A stretch of DNA of 64,000 bases from Sideroxydans sp. GTDB lineage: Bacteria; Pseudomonadota; Gammaproteobacteria; Burkholderiales; Gallionellaceae. Under the pieces are notes generated by a model that ran no database searches, was not told the origin of the DNA, and worked only from the letters and a program-made list of their open reading frames with translations. This document shows positions 35,440 to 43,646 of the stretch, in pieces; within the stretch, counting starts at the first letter, position 1; the number at the start of each line of letters is the position of its first letter. The stretch covers positions 434,001 to 498,000 of the forward strand of contig JAQTUV010000001.1 of assembly GCA_028707175.1 (NCBI GenBank), in the 5' to 3' direction. Made by a program: the position numbers and the translations under genes.

Positions 35440-36777
35440 TTAATACGCTAATTCGGGAACGGATTGCGTACTTAGCGAGGCTTCAGCTCTCATTCGGCGC
35501 AACGTCGCGTCACCGATACGTTTTGATAAGCCCGCTTCACCTTCCCAAGGCAGTTCATAGATCGCCATGGCATCTTGTTTGCCTTTGAATGCTGCTCGTG
35601 CGACAGGCACTGCACTGTGACCTGCATCGGCGGGGAGTGCATTGATGAGTTCTTGTGTGGTCATCGTTTGCCGTGCACGGGTGACAGAAGTGATGCGGGC
35701 CGCGACATTCACCGTATCGCCAAAGACATCATTCGCTTTGAGAATGACATCCCCAAAATGGAGGCCGATACGAACTGCGATAGGGTGTTCATCCCCTGGT
35801 TTTTCCGTGTCGACGGCGATGTGCATCGCACGTGCAGCTTGTGCGGCGGAAAGTGCATTAGGGAACGTGCACAGCACCTCATCACCAATCGTTTTGATCA
35901 GCGTGCCACCGTGTCTGGCCACTTCCTGTTTCAAAAGATTGAGCGTGCGCGTCACCATATTCAACGCCGCTTCATTTCCTAATTGATCGTACAAAGCCGT
36001 GCTGCCGCTGATGTCGGCGAACATCACAGCCAGTTTTCTATTTTGCTGTGACGAATACACCGCACGATTTTGGATGCACATGTTTTGTGATTCGGCGTAG
36101 TGAAGCAACTTGGCGATGCGCGCTAAACGTAGCTTCAATGCCACATCAGTGGGGGACTCACCATGCACATTTTTGATTCGCAGCTTGGCGCCGTGGATCA
36201 GCAACAGCAAAACAACATCCACATATCCGCGCTCGATAGCCACGAAGATGGGGATCTGCCCATCCTGACTAAAGTTCACTTCCACATCTGAGATGAGCAA
36301 TTGATGCAGCGCAGAAAAATTACCTGAGGTGATCGCCGACAGAACCGAGTTGCGTGAATCGAGCGTGTCACGCAAGTGGCTGACTGACACCGGTGCATCA
36401 TCTTCCGCAGCGGGCAGTTCGAATTCGCCTTGGGCAACTTGTGCGGCATGTGGTTTTCCTCGGTAGTACCACTTATGCGCCAGAGCTACGACCACGAGTA
36501 CCGCAGTGGAAATCGTAAAGGCTAATGGGCTAATCCCAAGTTGTGTCGCAAGCTGGTCTGGCAGGTTTGCACCGATCGCTAACACAGAGACAGTGAGGAA
36601 CAGCATTAACTTCAGATAGCGGAACAGAGAAATGAACACCGTCACCGACAGCGCAATCAGCAACAGATTGCGGTCAACCAAATGGCTGGCCCACTCTTCA
36701 GGCAGATTCGCACCGAACGCCATGAGCGAGACGATGAGTAAAAGACTGAGTTCACTGTTCTTGACGTGGAATCGCAT
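35440..36777 (-). CDS. membrane adenylate cyclase with ankyrin repeats
   Basis: 445 residues. Four predicted helices (about 10-25, 36-53, 55-72, 84-100), then a short ankyrin-like region (143-225, with IPIFVAIERGYVDVVLLLLI), then a class III cyclase domain: D255 in FADISGST, D299 in KTIGDE, N357 and R361 in DTVNVAAR. Lys295 and Asp354 are the residues that select adenine, so cAMP is the likely product. AGGAGGTGA lies just before ATG. Its leader holds a c-di-GMP-I riboswitch. Confidence 0.88.
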   Translation of the reverse strand: MRFHVKNSELSLLLIVSLMAFGANLPEEWASHLVDRNLLLIALSVTVFISLFRYLKLMLFLTVSVLAIGANLPDQLATQLGISPLAFTISTAVLVVVALAHKWYYRGKPHAAQVAQGEFELPAAEDDAPVSVSHLRDTLDSRNSVLSAITSGNFSALHQLLISDVEVNFSQDGQIPIFVAIERGYVDVVLLLLIHGAKLRIKNVHGESPTDVALKLRLARIAKLLHYAESQNMCIQNRAVYSSQQNRKLAVMFADISGSTALYDQLGNEAALNMVTRTLNLLKQEVARHGGTLIKTIGDEVLCTFPNALSAAQAARAMHIAVDTEKPGDEHPIAVRIGLHFGDVILKANDVFGDTVNVAARITSVTRARQTMTTQELINALPADAGHSAVPVARAAFKGKQDAMAIYELPWEGEAGLSKRIGDATLRRMRAEASLSTQSVPELAY

Positions 36778-37150
36778 GATTCACCTCCTAAATTCAAATT
36801 CGTTATAGAGCAGAAGTGACGCGAGTTTGCGGGTGGTGTGAGCTGAGGATTAACGGAACCGTGAACATCTGGCTACCGGAAATCCCGCTGTCATAGTGCA
36901 TTTACCACCTTAGACCGGAAACTTTGCGTCCCTACTTTTCAATAGGTTTGCTCTTGGTTACTGCGGGAATGATTCTGCGCCTGACATTCCTATCACAGCA
37001 AGGAATTCATCTCGATTTAACGCTCCGTCTGTCTGAATGGGAAGGGGACGAGCGGTAACGCTGATGAGAAATTAATTAATGAACCATTAACTAGGTGATT
37101 GAAAAATAGCGAAAAACAAGCCGAATAAAACACAGCCGAATGGCGAGGAA
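36778..37150. other. intergenic holding a riboswitch
   Basis: About 370 bp. It contains the leftward c-di-GMP riboswitch annotated separately. The rest is AT-rich with no gene; the segment 37060-37125 (TTAATTAATGAACCATTAAC) may include the promoter for the cyclase transcript. Confidence 0.5.
36850..36960 (-). promoter_or_regulatory. c-di-GMP-I (GEMM) riboswitch
   Basis: Read on the minus strand, the core is GCAAACC, a P2 stem CCTA/TAGG closed by a GAAA-type loop, then GGGACGCAAAG (36921-36931) and CCGGTCTAA, the invariant string of the GEMM-I aptamer. The P3 side continues to TTCCGGTAGCC near 36870-36880. It lies about 70-180 nt before the adenylate cyclase start, in the same direction. Whether it controls transcription or translation is not visible; no clear T-run follows. 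The ends are approximate. Confidence 0.9.
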
Positions 37151-38320
37151 CTACTTGGCTTTCACCGCCCGCGCGCGTAGCTGCCCACACGCCCCTTCCA
37201 CCTCTTGCCCTGCGGAATCACGCACGCGGGAATAGATGCCTTGCTGATTGAGTGCGTACATCATCGCCGCCGTGCGCTCGGCAGAAGGGCGGCGATAGGG
37301 CAGGCCATCCACCGCATTGAAAGGGATGAAATTCATCAGCGCGTATTTGCCTTTGAGCAATTGAGCGATGCGCGCCACCTCGGCATCGCTATCGTTTACA
37401 CCCTCGATCAACGTCCATTGATATTGCGTGGGATACCCCGTGGCCCGCGCATACACCTCGGCGCGTTCCACCAATTCTTCCACGGCAATGTTCGGTGCGT
37501 GCGGCAAAAGTTTCGCGCGTAATGTCGCATCCGTGCTGTGTAGTGAAAGGGCGAGGGCGGGACGTACAGTTTTATGTACTACAGCGCTTGAGTTCCTTCC
37601 CCCTTGCAGGGGGAAGGTTAGGATGGGGGTAGAAATTTTCGCATCACGCAAAGTTTCTACCCCCACCTCAGTCCTCCCCCTGCATGGGGGAGGAAGCGGG
37701 AGAGAGTTGCATCTCTCCATCAACCTATCAAACACCCGCACATCCCCCACCGTAGAAAGCACTAACTCCTTATGCCCGATACCGCCCAGCGTACCCAGCA
37801 CATCGATGGCTTCCAGTACGTTGTCCAGATTGTGCGCGGGCTCACCCATGCCCATGAATACCACCTTGCTTACCGCACGGCGTTTGCGCGCCAGCACCAC
37901 CTGCGCCACGATCTCGGCACTGCCTAGCTGGCGGATCAACCCATCGCGCCCACTCATGCAGAACACACAGCCCACCGCACACCCCACTTGTGTCGAGATG
38001 CAAAGGCCGCCGCGCGGCAGCAACACACTCTCAACCATCTGGCCGTCATGCAACTTGACGAGCAGGCGTGCTACCTCTTCATCAACGGGGTATTCACCCT
38101 GCAAACTTGCCAACCCATGTAACTCTGCCTCGATGGCAGGCAACGCATGACGCATGGCAGCGGGAAAGAACGATTCAGCAGGGCTGCCCTTCACGTCGTA
38201 CGAGCGCACCTGACTCCACCCCCGCAGCAGGCGGTCTTCGTGGCAGGGCTTAGCGCCAAGGTCTTGCAGACGTTGACGAAGTTGGGTGATGCGTAGCGAT
38301 GGGGGAGCGGCGGGAATCAA
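37151..38320 (-). CDS. RlmN-family radical-SAM methyltransferase with inserted repeat
   Basis: 389 residues. RlmN/Cfr enzymes methylate adenosine 2503 of 23S rRNA (and some tRNAs). The [4Fe-4S] motif is C114, C118, C121 (QVGCAVGCVFC), the SAM region is VVFMGMGEPAHN, and the C-terminal catalytic Cys is in EVEGACGQL. Residues about 205-248 (starting CNSLPLPPPCRGR) do not belong to the family: they are the in-frame translation of a REPIN-like repeat at 37593-37696. Without them LMER joins VRPALALSLHS as expected. Activity with the insertion is uncertain. Confidence 0.85.
   Translation of the reverse strand: MIPAAPPSLRITQLRQRLQDLGAKPCHEDRLLRGWSQVRSYDVKGSPAESFFPAAMRHALPAIEAELHGLASLQGEYPVDEEVARLLVKLHDGQMVESVLLPRGGLCISTQVGCAVGCVFCMSGRDGLIRQLGSAEIVAQVVLARKRRAVSKVVFMGMGEPAHNLDNVLEAIDVLGTLGGIGHKELVLSTVGDVRVFDRLMERCNSLPLPPPCRGRTEVGVETLRDAKISTPILTFPLQGGRNSSAVVHKTVRPALALSLHSTDATLRAKLLPHAPNIAVEELVERAEVYARATGYPTQYQWTLIEGVNDSDAEVARIAQLLKGKYALMNFIPFNAVDGLPYRRPSAERTAAMMYALNQQGIYSRVRDSAGQEVEGACGQLRARAVKAK
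37593..37696. repeat. REPIN-like repeat inside the rlmN-like gene
   Basis: Two opposed palindromes, TTCCTTCCCCCTTGCAGGG.. at the left and ..CCCCTGCATGGGGGAGG at the right, joined by a spacer with GGATGGGGGTAGAAA and TTTCTACCCCC. The same unit occurs at 38419-38522 and in the 39.5-kb array. Confidence 0.85.
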
Positions 38321-38633
38321 GGTGGGGCAGTGAAGAGTGGCGTGGGATCAGCGCAGATTTTAACTCAGGCACCACGCCTAACAACGGAGGTTTAATTTAG
38401 ATAAGCCGATACGAATCGGTTCCTTCCCCCTTGCAGGGGGAAGGCTAGGATGGGGGTAGAGTTGCGAAAGCCCCACATTTCTACCCCCTCCCCAACCCTC
38501 CCCCTGCAAGGGGGAGGGAGTTAAGTCAGACTTTGTAGGTCGGGTTGAAACCCGACAACTCGATCAAAGTCTATAAAAAACGTCGGGTTGAAACCCGACC
38601 TACAAAAAACAGGTGAATAAATTAGCGTCCGCC
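38321..38633. other. intergenic made largely of palindromic repeats
   Basis: Holds a REPIN-like unit at 38419-38522 (GGGGGAAGGCTAGGATGGGG start; CCCTCCCCCTGCAAGGGGGA end) and a double REP at 38532-38608 (two copies of GTCGGGTTGAAACCCGAC). No gene. Confidence 0.75.
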
Positions 38634-39320
38634 TCAGTCGAATTTATTACGCAGCTCGTCGCGGTCGAACCACCAAGCATCACCCACGATGATGTTCACC
38701 ACCTTGCCCAAACGCGGCAAGAATATCTGCGGGTCGCGCAGTGCTAATTTTTCCATCCATTGATCAAGTGCAGCTTGGTCGCGCACCTTGCTGTGGCGTT
38801 CGGCCACGCGGCCGATTAGCGTGTTGGCGAGGAAGCTCAGGCTCTCGTGGCTGGCATCATCCGCGCGCAGGTCGATCACATAACGCGCGGCGACGGCGGC
38901 GAGCGCCGCACCGTCTGAATTGTCCGGTGTCTCTTCCACGATATGCATCAGCATCGCCAGCGTCAGCTCAGGATCGACCGGAAAACTCACTGCCAACCAC
39001 ACCCCCATGCCCAACGCCGCGACAGACGCTTGCTGCTCACACTGATAAAGCACATCGCAAGCTTCCACTGCATCTTTCCAAGCATCGTGTTGCAGCGCGG
39101 TATCAAAAGCCTCGCGCGCCAACGTCCACGCTTCCGCTTTACGTTCCAGCGCCACCAAAGATTCCGCCACATCCAGTTGCAAACGCGCGCGGTCTAGCGG
39201 TGATGCATCAGCATGCTCGCTCAACACCTGCAACTGCTCAACGAGTTGTTTCTTCAGTTCGGCTGATTCCTGCTCTTTTGCGTCGTCTCTTTTTTCGACA
39301 AAGTTTTTGCTCATAGTCAT
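38634..39320 (-). CDS. hypothetical helical-repeat protein
   Basis: 228 residues, soluble, almost entirely helical. It starts with a charged coiled-coil (EKRDDAKEQESAELKKQLVE), and then LDVAESLVALERKAEAWTLA, AWKDAVEACDVLYQCEQQAS and AALAAVAARYVIDLR look like TPR-type helical pairs. The C-terminus has WWFDRDELRNKFD. Function unknown; perhaps a scaffold. Start may be this ATG or the one two codons later. Flanked on both sides by repeat clusters. Confidence 0.7.
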   Translation of the reverse strand: MTMSKNFVEKRDDAKEQESAELKKQLVEQLQVLSEHADASPLDRARLQLDVAESLVALERKAEAWTLAREAFDTALQHDAWKDAVEACDVLYQCEQQASVAALGMGVWLAVSFPVDPELTLAMLMHIVEETPDNSDGAALAAVAARYVIDLRADDASHESLSFLANTLIGRVAERHSKVRDQAALDQWMEKLALRDPQIFLPRLGKVVNIIVGDAWWFDRDELRNKFD

Positions 39321-39370
39321 CTCTAAAATAATTAGCGAAGTAGGTCAGGTTAGTTTTTGTAGGTCAGGCT

Positions 39371-39901
39371 GAGCGTGTGGTGTTGGGGCTTTAGCCCCGT
39401 ACAGCCACGGCCTACCCCTTGCGGGTATCAGCCTGACAGCACAGCGTCGGGTTGAAACCCGACCTACAACAACGTTCCCTCCCCCATGCAGGGGGAGGGT
39501 TAGGGTGGGGGTAGAAGCGTGGTGGGGCCACAACTCTTCCCCCATCCGTGCATGCGTTGTTGGTGCTTTAGCCCCGTACAGCCACGGCCTACTCCTTGCG
39601 GGTATCAGCCTGACAGCACAGCGTCGGGTTGAAACCCGACCTACAACAACATTCCCTCCCCCATGCAGGGGGAGGGTTAGGGTGGGGGTAGAAGCGTGGT
39701 GGGGCCACAACTCTTCCCCCATCCGTGCGTGTGGTGTTGGGGCTTTAGCCCCGTACAGCCACGGCCTACCCCTTGCGGGTATCAGCCTGACAGCACAGCG
39801 TCGGGCTAAAGCCCGACCTACAACAACGTTCCCTCCCCCATGCAGGGGGAGGGTTAGGGTGGGGGTAGAAGCGTGGTGGGGCCGCAACTCTTCCCCCATC
39901 A
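39371..39901. repeat. three tandem copies of a 177-bp composite repeat
   Basis: Copies start at 39371, 39548 and 39725 (period exactly 177), with a truncated fourth from 39902. Each consists of a 57-bp unit (GAGCGTGTGGTGTTGGGG start, CCCCTTGCGGGTA end), a REP (CGTCGGGTTGAAACCCGACC), and a REPIN-half (CCCATGCAGGGGGAGGGTT). Because 177 is divisible by 3 both strands show long open frames, which are repeat artefacts. Confidence 0.92.
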
Positions 39902-39933
39902 GTGCATGTGTTTTTGGTGCTTAATCAGGCCAA

Positions 39934-40209
39934 TCACTCTTTCACAGTCTTCACAAAGTCGATCACTTGCGCACTCGGTATCGAACCATCCTTGTAATAA
40001 GGCTTGGCCTCATCGAAGCCAAGTTTCTCGGCCAATTCTCTTTCACGTTCCGAGATCAGCGCAAAACAATTCTTGATGTCTTGGATCGTGTCGTCCGACA
40101 AGGGATTAGCGCGCCCGCCCAGCGGCGTCACGTCTCTGACGACATTGCCTAGCGTCTTGCGCATCACACGCAAAATTTGTTGCTCCTTGCTTAACTCTGC
40201 TGTGTTCAT
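39934..40209 (-). CDS. hypothetical conserved-looking small protein
   Basis: 91 residues: LSKEQQILRVMRKTLGNVVR, DVTPLGGRANPLSDDTIQDI, FALISERERELAEKLGFDEA, then SAQVIDFVKTVKE. Soluble and helical, unrecognised; it looks like a conserved cytosolic protein of related betaproteobacteria, but I cannot name the family. It ends within 35 bp of the repeat array. No strong ribosome site is visible. Confidence 0.6.
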   Translation of the reverse strand: MNTAELSKEQQILRVMRKTLGNVVRDVTPLGGRANPLSDDTIQDIKNCFALISERERELAEKLGFDEAKPYYKDGSIPSAQVIDFVKTVKE

Positions 40210-40362
40210 GGAAATAGGCCGAGATGGATAAAGGTAGCAGACTCTACTAAAACCAATGCCTTGTCGCTACGCCCCTTTCGGGTCAGAGCCGCGCGCCCAC
40301 AGTGTCATTCATCAGCTGTGCGATAGGCGCTATCATTTGCCACCACGAATAGGAACCAACCC

Positions 40363-40758
40363 ATGCCAACCCGCAGACCCATCAACATCCCCGTCGTAGC
40401 CGCCCCGCAGCCAGAGGCAGAAACCGAAAGCAACTGCTCCGGCAACGAACTCGTCGCACTCATGGTTCTAGGTGACAGCATGCAACCGGAATTTACCGAA
40501 GGCGAGATACTTGTCATCGAAATGGGCAGACCCGCAAGCGATGGCGCGTTCGTCATCGCCGAAGTGGCAAAAGAAGACTTCATCTTCCGCCAGTTCAAAC
40601 GCGATGCGAACGGCGGTTGGCTGCTGCATGCGCTTAACCCCGCATACCCCGATACCCCTATCGCCGGACTAGAAATTATCAAAGGTGTAGTCACCCACAA
40701 ACGCAATGCGCGCTCGCGTAAGACGGTTAAGTTTTATGTGGAGCAGGCGGGGCAGTAA
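40363..40758 (+). CDS. S24/LexA-like domain protein without HTH
   Basis: 131 residues. The C-terminal 100 match the S24 signal-peptidase-like fold: LMVLGDSMQPEFTEGEILVI carries the nucleophile Ser, FIFRQFKRDANGGWLLHALN is the strand that usually holds the general-base Lys, and LNPAYPDTPI is typical. At the Lys position the sequence reads Arg (FRQFKR), so self-cleavage is doubtful. There is no DNA-binding N-terminus, only a Pro-rich 30-residue segment. Stand-alone gene; role unknown. Confidence 0.7.
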   Translation: MPTRRPINIPVVAAPQPEAETESNCSGNELVALMVLGDSMQPEFTEGEILVIEMGRPASDGAFVIAEVAKEDFIFRQFKRDANGGWLLHALNPAYPDTPIAGLEIIKGVVTHKRNARSRKTVKFYVEQAGQ

Positions 40759-40775
40759 ATTGCGCCACAATAAAT

Positions 40776-40813
40776 GCAGGAAAGGTATCGCAATGGAACT
40801 CAAACCGATTCGA
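40776..40813 (+). repeat. partial copy of the higA translation start
   Basis: 38 bp that match 42748-42785 at 37 positions, covering the ribosome site (GCAGGAAAGGTAT) and first codons of higA (MELKPIR). Here the frame ends after 11 codons, so it is a relic. Confidence 0.8.
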
Positions 40814-40877
40814 TTCCGCTACCTTTAGTTTCCATGCTGCCCCTTTATCTAATGCCGATCCTTGGCATCTCCCAGTC

Positions 40878-42179
40878 TCAGCTGCCGAAGGCCGCCTGCA
40901 TCACCTTGATCATGTAGCTCACATCCTGCACGCCCGCGCTCTCACGCAGGCTGTGCATGGCCCACATCGGTGAGCCGACATCCACGCTGGCGATGCCTAG
41001 GCTGGCCGCGACAATCGGGCCGATGGTGCTGCCGCAGCCGAGATCGGTACGGTGGGTGTAGTTCTGGCAGGGCACGCCGGCACTTTCGCACAGCGTGATG
41101 AAACGCGCGGCGGTATCCGCGTTGGTGCTGTAGCGCTGGTTGGCATTGGTCTTGATCACCGGGCCGGCATTCATCTGCACGCGGTGGTTAGGTTCGTAGG
41201 CATTGGGGAAATTGGGCTGGTAAGCGTGCGCCATGTCCGCGCTGATGAAGAAGCTGTGGGCCGCCGCGCAATGCTGCTGTTCCTCATCCAGCCCCATGCA
41301 CAACGAGATGCGCGCGATCACATCACTAGCAAAGCTGCCGCCCGCACCTGCAGCGCTTTCGCTGCCCACTTCCTCATGGTCGAAAAAGGCTGCGATGCAG
41401 GTGGCCGCCGGGGTTGCCGTGGCGAGCAGGGCAGTGAGCGCGGCGTGGCAAGAGGCCAGATTATCGAGCTGGCTGCTGGCGATGAATTCCTGCTCCGCTC
41501 CCCAGAACACACCGGGCTGGGTGTCGGACACGGCAAGCTCGTAAGTGAGGATGTCTGCCGCCTGCACCTGCAACGCATCCGCCAGCAGCTTGAGGAATCG
41601 CTCACCGGCGGCAAGCTGGCCATCGGCCATGCCAAGCAGCAACGGCAACTCGGTCTGTTTGTTCAGCTTGAGACCTTGCTCGTTCACATCACGGTTCATG
41701 TGGATGGCGAGGTTGGGCAGGCGCAGCAGCGGCTGATCGAAATCGACCAAACGTGTTTCAAAACCCTGCGCCGTGCGCACATTCACGCGACCGGCCAGGC
41801 CCAGATCGCGGTCGGTAAAGGTGGCCAGTATCGGTCCGCCGTATACCTCAACCCCCAATCGCACCACGCCGTCGCTGGCCTGTGCCGCATTCGTCTTGAG
41901 GCGCAAGCCGGGTGAATCAGTGTGCGCACCTATCATGCGCAAGCCGGTATCCGCCAAAGGCTGCTGCCCAATTCGAAAAGCGATCAGCGATGCACCCCTC
42001 ACCACGTAATAGCCGCAGCCAGCTTCCAGCTTCCAGCGCAGCTTCTCCTGTAGCGGCACAAACCCCTGCGCCTGCAAACGTTGCGTGATGGTCTGCACGG
42101 CATGCCACGGGCTGGGGCTGGCGTCGATGAAATTCAGCAGATCTTGCGCGTAGGCGCGGTCTTCAGGCGTGATGGACAT
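40878..42179 (-). CDS. apeB: M18 family aminopeptidase
   Basis: Dinuclear-zinc aminopeptidase of the aspartyl-aminopeptidase family, 433 residues. Metal ligands lie in GAHTDSPGLRLK, FFDHEEVGSESAAG, and NAGPVIKTNANQRYSTNAD further on; HAYQPNFPNAYEPNHRVQMN is a family signature, and DLGCGSTIGPI and GSPMWAMHSLRESAG close the active site. It cleaves N-terminal residues from peptides in the cytosol. ATG 42179 (AAGAAAG upstream) is chosen over one six codons earlier. Confidence 0.92.
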   Translation of the reverse strand: MSITPEDRAYAQDLLNFIDASPSPWHAVQTITQRLQAQGFVPLQEKLRWKLEAGCGYYVVRGASLIAFRIGQQPLADTGLRMIGAHTDSPGLRLKTNAAQASDGVVRLGVEVYGGPILATFTDRDLGLAGRVNVRTAQGFETRLVDFDQPLLRLPNLAIHMNRDVNEQGLKLNKQTELPLLLGMADGQLAAGERFLKLLADALQVQAADILTYELAVSDTQPGVFWGAEQEFIASSQLDNLASCHAALTALLATATPAATCIAAFFDHEEVGSESAAGAGGSFASDVIARISLCMGLDEEQQHCAAAHSFFISADMAHAYQPNFPNAYEPNHRVQMNAGPVIKTNANQRYSTNADTAARFITLCESAGVPCQNYTHRTDLGCGSTIGPIVAASLGIASVDVGSPMWAMHSLRESAGVQDVSYMIKVMQAAFGS

Positions 42180-42468
42180 AGTGCTTTCTTGGGGCAATGT
42201 GGATAGACGGTCGCAGTACGAAACTGCTTTGCGGGAAGAATTATAGAGGACAGCGTTGGGCTTGGTTCAGGCAATACCTGCTACATGAGCGATGGGCAGG
42301 GTGATGTGGGAGCGGGAAGGTACCGGAGCGATATTTCCTTCAAATATCTCAGCCGACTTCAAAAATGATTCGACTCAGGTAGCTTTGGTTCTCTGATCCC
42401 ATGTTACTGGTAGATTCGACACAGGCTTTAAGGTTGAACCCAAAATGGGAGCGTGATAGAGTGCCGTC

Positions 42469-42762
42469 ATGCGAGTCATAGCCATCAGCACGTTGCGAGA
42501 GTTCTGGGAAAAATACCCGCAGTCAGAAACGCCGCTGCGTTCATGGTATGCCGACGCATGCCATGCGGACTGGCGAACACCGGCAGACATCAAGGCGACG
42601 CACCGCAACGCCAGTTTTGTCGGAAGCAACCGCGTCATATTCAACATCAAAGGCAACGACTACCGCCTCATCGTTGCCGTGCATCACAACCGTGGCATGT
42701 TGTACATCCGCTTTGTCGGAACGCATGCCGAATACGACGCGATCAACGCAGGAAAGGTATAG
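42469..42762 (+). CDS. higB: HigB-type mRNA interferase toxin
   Basis: 97 residues of the HigB/RelE superfamily: STLREFWEKYPQSETPLRSW, ADIKATHRNASFVGSNRVIF, and NIKGNDYRLIVAVHHNRGM followed by LYIRFVGTHAEYD. HigB cuts mRNA at the ribosome and is neutralised by HigA. The toxin comes first and the antitoxin starts 2 nt later, the standard order for higBA. No defect is visible. Confidence 0.9.
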   Translation: MRVIAISTLREFWEKYPQSETPLRSWYADACHADWRTPADIKATHRNASFVGSNRVIFNIKGNDYRLIVAVHHNRGMLYIRFVGTHAEYDAINAGKV

Positions 42763-42764
42763 CA

Positions 42765-43139
42765 ATGGAACTCAAACCGATTCGAACCAAAGCAGAATAC
42801 AAAGCCGCCTTGCGCGAGATCGAGGCGTTGTTCGACGTGCCCGATAAAACGCCGGAAGCGGACAGGCTGGAAGTGCTGGTCATGCTGGTGGAAAAATACG
42901 AAGCGCAACACTTCCCCATTCCCGCGCCCGACCCAATCGACTTCCTGAACTACGCCATGGAAACACGCGGGCTGACGCGCAAGGATCTGGAGGAGTACAT
43001 CGGCAGCCGTGGCCGTGTGGCCGAAGTTCTGAACCGTGCCCGTCCGCTAACACTGGCGATGATCCGGCGCTTATCCGAAGGGCTCAAGCTGCCTGCGGAT
43101 GTGTTGATCGCGGATTACGAATTACGCGTCGCTGCATGA
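42765..43139 (+). CDS. higA: HigA-type antitoxin
   Basis: 124 residues. The N-terminal half (KAEYKAALREIEALFDVPD, DRLEVLVMLVEKYEAQHF) binds toxin in this family; the C-terminal helix-turn-helix is METRGLTRKDLEEYIGSRGR with VAEVLNRARPLTLAMIRRLS. It autoregulates the operon. An AGGAAAGG site inside the end of higB gives coupled translation. A relic of its start lies at 40776-40813. Confidence 0.9.
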   Translation: MELKPIRTKAEYKAALREIEALFDVPDKTPEADRLEVLVMLVEKYEAQHFPIPAPDPIDFLNYAMETRGLTRKDLEEYIGSRGRVAEVLNRARPLTLAMIRRLSEGLKLPADVLIADYELRVAA

Positions 43140-43154
43140 AGCTGAGGTGGCGCG

Positions 43155-43497
43155 ATGAAAACAGTAACGATTGATGTTCGACCATTAGCCGACACGCTGG
43201 GTGATTTCACTCAAGCGTGGAAGAGTGGCAAAGCATCTGCACCGCGCATTAGTTTTGAATCTCCCGAACTGCTGTTTAAAGTGTTGTCTGGCAAACGATG
43301 GGAACTGCTAAACGCGATGACCGGCGCAGGCCCCAGGTCCATTCGCGAAGCAGCGCGCCGTGTGGAGCGCGATGTAAAAGACTACATGGTGTGTGACTGC
43401 GCTGCTTAATGCAGGTGTGCTGTCAAAGACAGACGATGGAATGATCGTCTTTCCCTACGATGCCATTCATGTGGGTTTCATGCTGAAGGCGTTGTGA
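43155..43497 (+). pseudogene. HVO_A0114-type HTH regulator, frameshifted
   Basis: The open frame from ATG 43155 codes 84 residues (RISFESPELLFKVLSGKRWE, GPRSIREAARRVERDVKDY) and stops at 43409. In the +1 frame from 43393 the missing C-terminus continues: VTALLNAGVLSKTDDGMIVF then PYDAIHVGFMLKAL and a stop at 43497. The family normally reads RDVKxVHxDVxxLL across this junction, so a small indel near 43385-43393 has split the gene. Located 15 bp after higA, with which it may have been cotranscribed. Confidence 0.8.
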
Positions 43498-43546
43498 GCT
43501 TGCATCTGGCAACCGTGGTCTCTCCCTGAATCTGCGGATGAAAGGT

Positions 43547-43618
43547 TGTAGGTCAGGCTTCAGCCTGACAGCTCAGCATAGTAGGGAGCAATAAGTCTGC
43601 CTGAGCTTGTCGAAGGGC
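43547..43618. repeat. isolated REP copies
   Basis: GTAGGTCAGGCTTCAGCCTGAC (43547-43568) is the uninterrupted form of the REP that at 39361-39440 carries the 57-bp insert. TGAGCTTGTCGAAGG near 43602 belongs to another common repeat. Between the pseudogene and the helicase gene. Confidence 0.7.
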
Positions 43619-43646
43619 GTGGCGCATTGCACCGAATGCTCTTACC

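Noticed and set aside
39345-39899. 184-codon frame on the minus strand
   Set aside because: It is the translation of three 177-bp repeat copies; no ribosome site and no non-repeat part.
39371-39901. CRISPR-like regular repeats
   Set aside because: Repeats are head-to-tail without unique spacers, and there are no cas genes.
39505-39924. 139-codon frame on the plus strand
   Set aside because: Same repeat array read on the other strand.
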